Source of the DNA: Desulfobacteraceae bacterium
GTDB lineage: Bacteria; Desulfobacterota; DSM-4660; Desulfatiglandales; Desulfatiglandaceae
DNA: 11,704 nt
Reading direction: 5' to 3'
NCBI GenBank assembly: GCA_030632525.1
Contig: DAOVUP010000012.1
Coordinates: 1 to 11,704, forward strand
Under the pieces are notes generated by a model that worked only from the letters and a program-made list of their open reading frames with translations, was not told where the DNA came from and did no database searches. Position numbers and translations under genes: made by a program. This document shows, piece after piece, positions 1 to 8,200 of this stretch. Each line of letters starts with the position of its first letter. Position 1 is the first letter of the stretch.

Positions 1-455
1 AATACGGCATCAGCGGATGCGTGGACGATGTCTGCTCGGTGGAAGATATCTCCGCCAGGGCTGCGGGCTACGGCATTCCCGGGCTCAGCGTTGACGGCAA
101 CGACCTGATGGCCGTCTATGAAGCGGTGACGGAAACGGCAAAGCACATTCGCGCCGGCAAGGGACCGGCCCTCATTGAAATCAAGGCCACTCGATGGAAA
201 GGGCATTTTGAGGGCGATCCTCAAAATTACCGAACCCCCGAAGAGATAGCGGCAATGAAAAAGAAGGACGGCATTCCCCGTTTTGAAAAAGAACTGCTGG
301 ATCAGGGAATCGCCACCGAAGCAGATTTGGAAGACGCTCGAAATCGGGCCCAGAAAGCCCTGCAGGAAGCCATCGAGTTCGAAGAACAAAGCGACTATCC
401 GCCATTGGAAGAGATTTACACTGACTTGTATTATGAGGAAGGGAGGGCTGTCTAA
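1..455 (+). CDS. 2-oxoacid/acetoin dehydrogenase E1 alpha subunit, 3' part
   Basis: This is the C-terminal part of the thiamine-pyrophosphate-dependent E1 alpha subunit, which with E1 beta decarboxylates (or cleaves) the 2-oxo substrate and passes the acyl group to lipoyl-E2. The reading frame is open from base 3 (YGIS...), so the gene starts outside the window; the GTG at 21 is an internal valine, not a start. Family hallmarks seen are the YGIPG-x-x-VDGND segment and RWKGHFEGDPQ followed by YR-x-PEEI, which lies near the E1 active-site loop. Roughly the last 150 residues are present out of about 320-330 usual for the family. The stop codon overlaps the E1 beta start by one base (TAATG), which implies translational coupling. 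Acetoin, pyruvate or branched-chain substrates cannot be separated from this fragment; the GHFEGDPQ wording and the E2 sequence favour the acetoin-type group. Confidence 0.93.
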   Translation, partial: YGISGCVDDVCSVEDISARAAGYGIPGLSVDGNDLMAVYEAVTETAKHIRAGKGPALIEIKATRWKGHFEGDPQNYRTPEEIAAMKKKDGIPRFEKELLDQGIATEADLEDARNRAQKALQEAIEFEEQSDYPPLEEIYTDLYYEEGRAV

Positions 456-1432
456 TGCGAGAAATCACTTTTCTTGAAGCTATTCGTGAAGCACTGCGGC
501 AGGAGATGAAGCTGGACGAAAAGGTGTTCATCCTGGGAGAAGATGTGGGCGCCTTTGGCGGCTGTTTCGGAGTGACAGCCGGACTGCTGGAAGAATTCGG
601 AGAAGAAAGGGTCAGGGACACTCCCATTTCGGAATCCGCCATTATGGGCGCGGCCCTGGGATCAGCCCTCATGGGATTGCGGCCCGTTCCCGAACTCATG
701 TTCATCGATTTCACCCCGGTTTGCATGGATTATCTGACCAACCAGGCGCCAAAGGTACGCTATATGTGCGGCGGACAGGTGGAAAAACTCCCACTTGTGG
801 TGCGCACCACGTCGGGGGGATGGATTCGCGCTGCGGGTCAGCACTCCCAATCCCTGGAAGGCTGGTTTACCCAGGTGCCCGGTCTAAAAGTGGTGATGCC
901 CGGAACGCCCTATGACGCCAAGGGCCTGTTGACGGCGGCCTTGCGGGACAACAACCCGGTTCTGTTCATTGAACATAAGGTGCTTTACGGTATGGAAGGA
1001 CCTGTTCCCGAAAAGGAATATGTGGTACCCCTGGGCAAAGCTGAAGTGAAAAGAGAGGGGTCGGACATCACCCTTATCAGCTATTCCCTGATGCTTCAAA
1101 AAACCCTCGCCGCGGCGGAAGAATTGGCCGTTGCCGGGATTAATGCCGAGGTCGTTGATCTGAGAACCATCTCTCCCCTGGACCACGATACCCTGGCCCA
1201 GTCGGTTCAAAAAACCCACAAGGCCGTGGTGATTCAGGAAGCTTATGAATCGGCGGGAGTGGCTTCTCAGGTGATCAAAAGCCTCATGGAAAGTTCATTT
1301 GACTACCTGGATGCACCCATTAAAACGGTTGCCGCTCCTGACACGGTGATCCCCTTCAGTCCGCCTCTGGAGGATGCAATGCTTCCCGATGAAGCCAAAA
1401 TCGTTAAGGCTGCCAAGGAAATCACCCAATAA
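455..1432 (+). CDS. 2-oxoacid/acetoin dehydrogenase E1 beta subunit
   Basis: E1 beta forms the alpha2-beta2 E1 heterotetramer and contributes part of the thiamine-pyrophosphate site. The 325-residue length is normal. Visible hallmarks are GED-VGAFGG (about 28-36), DTPISE with Glu60, the residue expected to activate the cofactor aminopyrimidine, AAGQHSQSLE with the conserved His130, PGLKVVMPGTPYDAKGLL (142-159), and the C-terminal DLRTISPLD / QEAY segments of the transketolase C domain. The ATG at 455 is preceded by GGGAGGG at 441-447 with a 7-base spacer and overlaps the E1 alpha stop by one base. The QHSQSLEGWF-x-x-VPGLKVVMP pattern is shared by acetoin and pyruvate dehydrogenase beta subunits, so the physiological substrate is not settled by sequence alone. 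No catalytic residue that I can recognise is missing. Confidence 0.95.
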   Translation: MREITFLEAIREALRQEMKLDEKVFILGEDVGAFGGCFGVTAGLLEEFGEERVRDTPISESAIMGAALGSALMGLRPVPELMFIDFTPVCMDYLTNQAPKVRYMCGGQVEKLPLVVRTTSGGWIRAAGQHSQSLEGWFTQVPGLKVVMPGTPYDAKGLLTAALRDNNPVLFIEHKVLYGMEGPVPEKEYVVPLGKAEVKREGSDITLISYSLMLQKTLAAAEELAVAGINAEVVDLRTISPLDHDTLAQSVQKTHKAVVIQEAYESAGVASQVIKSLMESSFDYLDAPIKTVAAPDTVIPFSPPLEDAMLPDEAKIVKAAKEITQ

Positions 1433-1464
1433 CCTTAGGATTAAAGGATAGACAATCTGTTTAT

Positions 1465-1502
1465 GTGCGGCGTGAGCCCTTTTTGTCGGTTTTACGCCGC
1501 AC
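1465..1502 (+). other. Intercistronic hairpin between E1 beta and E2 genes
   Basis: The 111-base gap between E1 beta and E2 contains a perfect 9-bp inverted repeat, GTGCGGCGT at 1465-1473 and ACGCCGCAC at 1494-1502, with a 20-base loop. The right arm is followed by CTTAATAAACC, not a T tract, so it is not a standard intrinsic terminator. It may stabilise or process the mRNA or tune the ratio of E2 to E1; that role is inference. The rest of the gap is AT-rich and ends in the E2 ribosome binding site. Confidence 0.6.
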
Positions 1503-1530
1503 CTTAATAAACCTGAAAACGATCGAGTAG

Positions 1531-1537
1531 AAGGAGG
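1531..1537 (+). promoter_or_regulatory. Ribosome binding site fixing a GTG start for E2
   Basis: AAGGAGG lies 6 bases before the GTG at 1544. The protein read from that GTG begins PVHVAMPKWG, the exact N-terminal edge of a lipoyl domain, so the non-ATG start is well supported. Confidence 0.8.
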
Positions 1538-1543
1538 ATCACT

Positions 1544-2872
1544 GTGCCAGTCCATGTCGCTATGCCCAAATGGGGCCTCACAATGAAAGAGGGGAAAATC
1601 GTCAGCTGGTTCATAAAAGAAGGTGATCCGGTGCAAAAAGGGCAGGACCTGTTTGAGGTGGAAACGGAAAAAATCACCAACATCGTGGAGGCCCTGGCGG
1701 ACGGTATACTCTTTCAGATTGTCGTCCCCGTGGGAACAGTGGTTAAAACCGGAACCATTGTGGCCGTCATTACTGAAGCCGGAGAAACAGCGGAACGGAT
1801 TGAAGGCATTCAGGTAGGGGAAGCCCCCGAAGGCGAATCACCGTCTTCGAAAATGCCTGCCAGTAAAAAACCTGAAATGCCGGAGGGAAAAAAGGCGTTT
1901 GTTCCGGCAACACCCGCGGCCAGACGCCTTGCAAGAGAGTTTGAAATTGATCTAACCCTGGTTACCGGGTCCGGCCCGGGTGGGCGCGTTACGGAAAAGG
2001 ATGTGACCCGATACCACGAGGAAGGTCCGCCCCCGCCCAAGATTACGCCCCTGGCGATGGAGATGGCCAACCAGGCAGGCCTGGATATTGCCGCGATCAA
2101 AGGGACCGGTGAAGGGGGGAAAATCACCCAGGCCGATGTGGAGCAGGCCCTTAATCAAAAAGAAACGATGGAAAAAGCCGCACCGGTTAAAAGCATCCCC
2201 TTTACCGGCATGCGTAAGGCTGTGGCCGACAATATGTATGCCAGTCTGCAGCAGACGGCCCAGTTGACCACTTTCACCGAGGTGGATGTGACCGAGATGG
2301 TGGGGTTCAGGGACATCATCCGGGAAGAATATAAAAGGGATAAAAATATAAGGGTTTCCTACAACGATATCATTATCCTGGCCGTATCGCGCGCTCTGAA
2401 ACGGTACCCCATCATGAATTCCACTCTGGTGGAGGATGAAATCCTCCTTCACAATTCGGTCAATATGGGCATTGCCGTGGCCCTGCCCGAGGGCCTGATC
2501 GTACCGGTCATGCGCGAAGCCGATAAAAAGAACCTGCTTCAGATCGCAAAAGAGACCAGGATTCTGGCGGGAAAGGCCCGCGAAGGTAATCTTTCCATAG
2601 ATGAAGTGACCGGGGGCACCTTCACCATCTCCAACGTGAGCATGTTTCAGGTGGATGGTCTTACCCCTATCCTGAAACCCCCGGAAACCGGCATCCTGGG
2701 AATTGGCAGGGTCAAGGAAAAACCTAGTGTCTATAAGGGGGAGATCGCAATCCGGTCCATGATGTTTTTAAGTTTGACCTTTGATCACCGGGTGGTTGAC
2801 GGTGCTCCTGCCAATGCTTTTCTGGAAACTGCGGCCCGATACCTTGAACATCCCAATCTGATCATGAGTTAA
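1544..2872 (+). CDS. Dihydrolipoamide acyltransferase (E2) with tandem E3-binding domains
   Basis: E2 forms the core of the dehydrogenase complex: its lipoyl arm collects the acyl group from E1 and its catalytic domain moves it to coenzyme A. Domain order in the 442 residues: lipoyl domain (1-78) with the lipoylation lysine in ETEKITN (Lys43); a charged and Pro-rich linker (80-118); a peripheral subunit-binding domain (about 120-157, ATPAARRLARE ... GSGPGGRVTEKDV); a second one (about 166-204, ITPLAMEMANQAG ... GTGEGGKITQADV); then the acyltransferase domain (about 215-442) ending in DHRVVDG with catalytic His415 and Asp419. MPKWGLTM-x-EGKI-x-x-W resembles acetoin-dehydrogenase E2 proteins. 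Start is GTG with a strong ribosome binding site. The duplicated binding domain is the unusual part. The E3-like gene begins 14 bases downstream. Confidence 0.95.
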   Translation: MPVHVAMPKWGLTMKEGKIVSWFIKEGDPVQKGQDLFEVETEKITNIVEALADGILFQIVVPVGTVVKTGTIVAVITEAGETAERIEGIQVGEAPEGESPSSKMPASKKPEMPEGKKAFVPATPAARRLAREFEIDLTLVTGSGPGGRVTEKDVTRYHEEGPPPPKITPLAMEMANQAGLDIAAIKGTGEGGKITQADVEQALNQKETMEKAAPVKSIPFTGMRKAVADNMYASLQQTAQLTTFTEVDVTEMVGFRDIIREEYKRDKNIRVSYNDIIILAVSRALKRYPIMNSTLVEDEILLHNSVNMGIAVALPEGLIVPVMREADKKNLLQIAKETRILAGKAREGNLSIDEVTGGTFTISNVSMFQVDGLTPILKPPETGILGIGRVKEKPSVYKGEIAIRSMMFLSLTFDHRVVDGAPANAFLETAARYLEHPNLIMS

Positions 2873-2886
2873 AAAGAGGTAATTCC

Positions 2887-4263
2887 ATGCTGTACGACGT
2901 CATAGTAATCGGCGGCGGCCCCGGTGGCTATGCCGCATCCATTCGCGCTTCCCAACTGGGGGGCAAAGTCGCGCTGATTGAAGCCGCGGAAATCGGAGGA
3001 ACGTGCGTCAACCGAGGCTGCATTTCGAGCAATGTGTGGCTTCACGCAGCCGATTTACTCAAAAACATAAAAAATGCCGGTGAATTCGGGATTAAGGCCT
3101 CGGTCGAGGCCCTGGATCTTGGCGCTATCGTTTCCAGAAAAACGGGCGTGGCCAACGATATCCGCATGGGTATGGAGGGGCTTTTGGGAAACAACGGCGT
3201 GAAGGTAACCACGGGCCGGGCCATTCTCACAGGTCCTCGAGAGGTTCGGGTGGATAACCGGACCCTGGAAGCCAAAGCTATCATTCTGGCCACGGGAAGC
3301 GTTCTGAACATCCCTACAGTTCCCGGAATCGAAGAAGCAGCGCTGACCACCGACCAGGTTTTTGATATGACCGAACCGCCCGCTTCTGTTCTGGTCTGGG
3401 GTTCGGCAGGCCCCATTGAGGTGGAAATGGCGTCCCTGCTGAACACCTTTGGATGTAAAGTTTATCTCATAACGGAATCTCGTCGGATTTTGCCCATGGA
3501 AGACGGCGATACGAGCCAGCGGATCACTCAAGCCCTGAGAGAACAGGGCGTGGAAATCCTGCAGCGCTATTCGCTCAAAGCGGTTCAAAAGTCGGACCAG
3601 GGATACGACTGCTCCCTGGAGGGTCCGGAAGCACGAACCCTGTCCGTTCAAAGAGTGCTGGTTTCGGCTCGCAAACCCAATACGGCCCGCCTGGGACTTG
3701 AACAAACCGGTGTTTCCCAAGGAGAGGATGGGAGCATTCAAATTAACAATAAACTGGAGACCACCACCAAAGGGATCTACGCCATTGGGGATGCTGTAGG
3801 TGGTTGGATGCTGAGCCATGCCGCCTCTTCCATGGCGGTGGTCGCGGCTGAAAACGCCATGGGTAACGGGAAAACGTATCCCGATCACCTGATTCCCCGG
3901 GGAATATGGTCCACCCCCCAGGTGGGATCTGTAGGCCTTTCAGAGGAGGCGGCCGAGGATCAAGATATGGACGTTGAGGTGGGGGATTTCCCCTATTCCA
4001 TCAATGGCCTGGCCATGGCCCGCGGCGAAATGGCAGGTGCGGTGAAGGTAGTCACGGACGCCAGGTATGGAGCAATCCTCGGCGTACATATTGTGGGGAG
4101 CAACGCCACAGAATTGGTGGGCGAGGCGGTCCTGGCAATGCAATTGGAAGCAACTGTCAATGAACTTGCAAATAGTATTCGGGTCCATCCCACGTTTTCG
4201 GAAAGCGTTGTGGATGCAGCCCGGGATGCACGAAACTGGGCTCTTTATCTGCCAAAACGGTAA
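2887..4263 (+). CDS. Dihydrolipoamide dehydrogenase-like flavoprotein (E3), divergent NAD site
   Basis: As the fourth gene of the complex this should reoxidise dihydrolipoyl-E2 using FAD and a redox disulfide. The 458-residue length is normal. Seen: FAD motif GGGPGGYAASIRA (9-21), redox pair Cys40-Cys45 in GGTCVNRGC, second FAD motif YAIGDAVGG (298-306), and the dimer-interface base motif HPTFSE with His434 and Glu439. Odd features: the usual GCIPSK becomes GCISSN (Lys to Asn49). The NAD motif, normally GGGxIGxE, reads SAGPIEVE at 173-180, so two of its three conserved glycines are Ser173 and Glu178. The acidic residue that normally binds the NAD ribose aligns with Thr196, with Glu197 next to it. 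The enzyme may use NAD poorly, use another acceptor, or be a specialised paralog. ATG 2887 follows AGAGG at a short spacing. Confidence 0.88.
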   Translation: MLYDVIVIGGGPGGYAASIRASQLGGKVALIEAAEIGGTCVNRGCISSNVWLHAADLLKNIKNAGEFGIKASVEALDLGAIVSRKTGVANDIRMGMEGLLGNNGVKVTTGRAILTGPREVRVDNRTLEAKAIILATGSVLNIPTVPGIEEAALTTDQVFDMTEPPASVLVWGSAGPIEVEMASLLNTFGCKVYLITESRRILPMEDGDTSQRITQALREQGVEILQRYSLKAVQKSDQGYDCSLEGPEARTLSVQRVLVSARKPNTARLGLEQTGVSQGEDGSIQINNKLETTTKGIYAIGDAVGGWMLSHAASSMAVVAAENAMGNGKTYPDHLIPRGIWSTPQVGSVGLSEEAAEDQDMDVEVGDFPYSINGLAMARGEMAGAVKVVTDARYGAILGVHIVGSNATELVGEAVLAMQLEATVNELANSIRVHPTFSESVVDAARDARNWALYLPKR

Positions 4264-4297
4264 GGATGAGAGGTAAAAAAATCCGGGGAGGGCCGAC

Positions 4298-4660
4298 ATG
4301 AGTTTAAAACGGTTTATCGTGGAGTTGGGAACCGGCGCTGATCTTCACGGGGAAAACGTCACAGAAGCAGCGTGCCGGGCCGTGAAAGACGCCATAAGTA
4401 GGAGTTGTCTTTGCGGTCTTGTGGAAATCATCGGGATGGAACACCTGGATTCGGTTCGTGTGGACATTCTCGTGGCAACACCCCATCCTTTGGAAGTGGA
4501 TTTGGAGCAGGTGAAAAAGATGGCGCCCATTGGGCAGGTAACCGCCCGTGCCGTCGAAGGAGGCATGATGGCTCAAGGGCTTTGCGTGGATCGATTTGGA
4601 CCTTCGTGCGACCAGATTGTTGTGGTCAACGCGGCCGTTACGGTTTCCGTGGATCAATAA
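4298..4660 (+). CDS. Lin0512-family conserved protein of unknown function
   Basis: A 120-residue small soluble protein that I recognise from its overall pattern as the Lin0512 family (TIGR02058-like): IVELGTGADLHGENVTEAACRA, then KDAISRSCLCGLVEI (residues about 30-44) and GQVTARAVEGGMMAQGLC. The family has no established function that I know of. There is no signal peptide or membrane segment. Cys37 and Cys39 in SCLCGL and the DLHG motif are conserved-looking and could bind a metal or ligand, which is speculation. The ATG follows GGGGAGG (4285-4291) with a 6-base spacer. It starts 34 bases after the E3 stop and reads the same way, so it is probably the last gene of the dehydrogenase operon. 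The next gene is convergent. Confidence 0.8.
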   Translation: MSLKRFIVELGTGADLHGENVTEAACRAVKDAISRSCLCGLVEIIGMEHLDSVRVDILVATPHPLEVDLEQVKKMAPIGQVTARAVEGGMMAQGLCVDRFGPSCDQIVVVNAAVTVSVDQ

Positions 4661-4724
4661 TTGAGAAAAAGTATTGCGGGACTGAGAGCTCAATTGCTCA
4701 TGAGTCAAGAGTAGACCCGTTTAC

Positions 4725-5201
4725 TTACCCTGAAAATAAGAGCCCATAGTCCTCTATGATTTGTTTCCAGTTCTCGATGATATGTTTTTCTTTAGACGCA
4801 ATCCACAACAGATCTTCATCCCCTATAATTTTTCTTGCCACGCATTCTTCTACCTCATCCCGATCAAGAATGGTCACCTGACCCTCCTCATCAATCCACA
4901 CGTCAAGGAGCATATCCAGATATTCTACAAAATGTTTCCCCAGTTTGATATCACGGCAAATATGAAACAAGTATCCCTTTAGGTTTTCATCGGGCCCAAG
5001 CATTTGCCAGAGGACAAAACCCTCTCCCCTCTTGTAGTAGGCGTAGGTGATTGACCCCACCTCAAAAATAACCTTACCCACCCGACCGGCTCGTTCATTA
5101 ACATACTTTAGCACCAGAACATGACCAGTCTGCATCAATAGATCACAAAGGTAGGATTCATCCGGTTTGTTGAGATGGCGTTTGATTTCTAAGACTTTCA
5201 T
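4725..5201 (-). CDS. DUF402 family protein, last gene of the efflux operon
   Basis: The protein matches the DUF402 pattern: an N-terminal beta-rich part (MKVLEIKRHL ... GHVLVLKYV), then a core with W73, YLFHI, and YLDMLLDVWIDEEG followed by TILDRDEVEE near residues 94-119 of the form used here. Characterised DUF402 members hydrolyse phosphate-containing nucleotides (FomD, and the staphylococcal nucleoside di/triphosphatase type), so a soluble metal-dependent phosphatase is a reasonable but unproven guess. Two starts are possible. An ATG at 5225 directly abuts the permease stop (TAAATG) but lacks a ribosome binding site. The ATG at 5201 has AAGGA 9 bases upstream and gives 158 residues starting at the conserved MKVLEIKRHL, so I prefer it. 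No membrane segment or signal peptide is present. The link to an RND pump is positional only. Confidence 0.75.
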   Translation of the reverse strand: MKVLEIKRHLNKPDESYLCDLLMQTGHVLVLKYVNERAGRVGKVIFEVGSITYAYYKRGEGFVLWQMLGPDENLKGYLFHICRDIKLGKHFVEYLDMLLDVWIDEEGQVTILDRDEVEECVARKIIGDEDLLWIASKEKHIIENWKQIIEDYGLLFSG

Positions 5202-5210
5202 CTCGGTCTT

Positions 5211-5215
5211 TCCTT
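5211..5215 (-). promoter_or_regulatory. Ribosome binding site favouring the internal ATG of the DUF402 gene
   Basis: On the minus strand AAGGA lies 9 bases before the ATG at 5201. It sits inside the 8 extra codons of the longer frame starting at 5225, which itself lacks a purine-rich site, so the shorter protein is favoured. Confidence 0.5.
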
Positions 5216-5225
5216 GTTGCTCCAT

Positions 5226-8200
5226 TTATGTGGGATTACCCGGGATTGAAGGAACCGATTCTTTTGGTTTCAACCCAAAAAACGGGCCTAAGAAGGCGGT
5301 CCCTTCTGCCACAATCAGATAAAGCGTTGGCACAAATAGGAGTGTCAGAACGGTAGCCACCATAAGCCCAAAAGTGATGCTCACGGCCATGGGAATAAGA
5401 AACTGTGCCTGAAAGCTCCGCTCTAAAAGAAGAGGGAGAAGACCGGCAATGGTGGTGAGTGATGTGAGTACCACGGCACGGAATCTGGCCTTACCTGATT
5501 GCTCAACTGCCTCCATGATTGGTGTGCCATTCCGTATGGCGCGGTTGATAAAGTCGAGCAGGATAATGGAATCATTTACGACAATCCCTGAAAGAGCCAC
5601 GATACCGAACAGACTTAGAAGGGTAAGGGACAGTCCCATCACCAGATGCCCCAGAACCGCTCCCACCATCCCAAATGGCAAGGCCACCAGGATAACGATG
5701 GGTTGTACATAGGAACGAAGCTGGGTTGCAAGAAGGAGGTAGATGCCTAAGATAGCTATGCCGAACCCCCTGAAAAGACTGCTTACCGATTCGTTGCTGC
5801 GTTTCTTCTGTCCTTCAAAGCCATACCTGATGCCTGGATAGCGTTTGACAAAGCCGGGAAGAAAATCCCTGCCCAGGTCTTCAATGATCTGTTCTGCATT
5901 GGCAACATTTTCATCAAGATCTGATACAACCGTAATCTGACGGTTGCGATCGATGCGATTGATAACCGAATATCCTCGGCTATAGACCACGTCTGCCACT
6001 TCTGAAAACGGGATTTCATCTCCCATAGCCGTGCGTATTCGCATCTCTTCAATGGTGCCCAAGGTCCGTCGCTCAGGCTCAGAGTACCGGACCATTACCT
6101 TCACATCATCTCTGCCACGCTGGATCCGCACCGCCTCATCCCCGTAAAATGCCTGTCTGACCTGGCGTGCCAGGTCTGCTAAGGTGATTCCCAAAGGACG
6201 TGCAGTTGCTTTGGCTTTGAGCTTAATCTCTGTCTTGCCCGGTCTGAAGTTGTCTGTGATATCAAAGGTCCCCTGGTATTGGGCGATTTTGGACTTGAGT
6301 TCTTCGGCTGCCCTTTTGAGCTCTCCGAAGTCCTTTCCTATGAGCTGAATTTCGATGGGGTTTCCACCGGGGTGTCCCCCTAAGGATGAAAAGGAAAGTT
6401 TCTCAGCGCCAGGGATTTCGCCAACCAGATCCCTCCAGCGATTGACCACTTGAAGGGCTGTCTCAGACCGTTCTTCTGCAGGAAGGAGTTCCAAAAAGAC
6501 CTGGCCGGCATGGCCGCCAATTTCCGCTCCTTCAAATCCCTGGCTGGCAATGGTCCCCACAAGGCCGAAAGAGTAAAGAACAATATCTTTTCCATCTGTT
6601 CTGTCTTGTGATAATTCCCTGTTCAGCCGGGCAACGGCCTGCTCGATTCTCTTTATGGAGGCCTCTGTCATGGTTGCGGGCGTGCCAAGGGGATAGCTGA
6701 TTTGAGCCTGCAAATAATTACTGTCTGTTTTTGGAAACAGAACAAAGGGGACATGTTGCCCCACAACCAGACCCAAAACCATAACAAACACTCCCCCTGC
6801 TAAGGCAAGGGTAAAATATCGATTTTTGAGTGACCATCTCAGGACCGGGGCGTAAATATGTTTGATGGTGTACTGCAGGCCCTGATGTATACGATCTAAC
6901 AGACGGATATTGAGCCTTTTCTTGTGCCGGGTCTTGAGTTGATCGCTTTCCAGACTGTGAGCCAAATGGGCCGGCAAAATGAAAAAGGCCTCAAATAATG
7001 AAACCACGAGTATTACAATGACCGCCGTGGGAAGGATCTTGATAAACTTTCCCATGATCCCGCTGATATAGAGGAGTGGCATAAAGGCCACCACAGTGGT
7101 ACTTATGGCCATGAGTACGGGACTGCCCACCTCAGCCATGCCGTCAATAACAGCCTTCAGGGGAGGCTCTCCCCTTTCGTAATGGGCGTAGATGTTTTCC
7201 CCCACTATGATGGCATCATCCACCAAAATCCCCAAGGTCATGATAAAGGCAAAGAGCGAAATCATGTTGATGGTTGCGCCGAACCAGTAAAGCACACAAA
7301 AGGCACCCATGAAAGAGATGGGGATGCCGAGGGCGACCCAGAAGGCAAGACCTATCCGGAGGAAAAGCGCTAAACTGATGAATACCAGAATGATCCCCTG
7401 AGTTCCGTTTCGCAAAAGGAGGTCGATGCGATCTTGAACCAACACTGAGAGATCTGCCCAGGCCGCCATGCCGATTCCCGGTGGGAGTGCATGTTCATTT
7501 TCCCGGATATAGGTGTGGACGGCACGGGAAATAAGTATCATATCCTCATCCCGTGTCTTCCTCACCTGAACCAGGGCCGCTGGTTTGCCATTGAAACGGC
7601 CCTTCTGGTCTGTGTCCTTAAATGCGTCAAATACGTTGGCCACATCACCGAGACGAACCATTGTGCCGTCAGATAGGGTAATCAGGGGGATCTCCTCGAA
7701 CTCCCGGCCCGTATATCGCTGGCCCTTGGCACGAATGAGGACATCCCCACCGGCCGTTTTGATGCTTCCACCCGGTAGATCAAGGCTGCCACTCTTCAAA
7801 GCGGCGGTTACCTGGTCAAAGGTCAGCCCGTAGCGTCTCAGATTGTTCTCTGATATTTCAACCGATATCTCATAGTCCCGCACACCAGTAAGGTTCACCT
7901 GGGAGATCTCCTTGATGCTCAGGAGATCATCCCTTACCTTTTCAGCGGTCCGGCGCAGGTCCCTCTCGGAAACATCACCGTAAACGGCAATGTTAATGGC
8001 CTCATCTTTGATTGTAATCTCCTGGATGAGCGGGGTCTCCGCATCTTCGGGGAATGTGTCAATAGTATCAACCAGGGTCTTGACCTCATCCACCACCTTC
8101 TGGACGTCCTCCACATCCTCTTTCAGTTCCAAGAGCACCCTCCCGAACCCTTCCTGGGCCGAGGAGATAATTCTCTTTATCCCCTGAACCGATTTCACTT

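Noticed and set aside
21..455. A complete gene starting at GTG 21
   Set aside because: The frame is open to the window edge and the preceding codons (YGIS) match E1 alpha, so it is an internal codon of a truncated gene.
1952..2452. 166-codon minus-strand frame
   Set aside because: It is a shadow of the E2 gene with no ribosome binding site or domain pattern.
3055..3888. 277-codon open frame on the minus strand
   Set aside because: It lies wholly inside the E3 gene in antisense, has no recognisable domain, and the plus-strand frame has clear FAD and redox motifs.
4680..4706. Imperfect hairpin in the convergent gap between the Lin0512 and DUF402 genes
   Set aside because: The stems are only 4 bp each with an internal loop. 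The nearest T run on either strand is 9 or more bases away, so I do not call a terminator.
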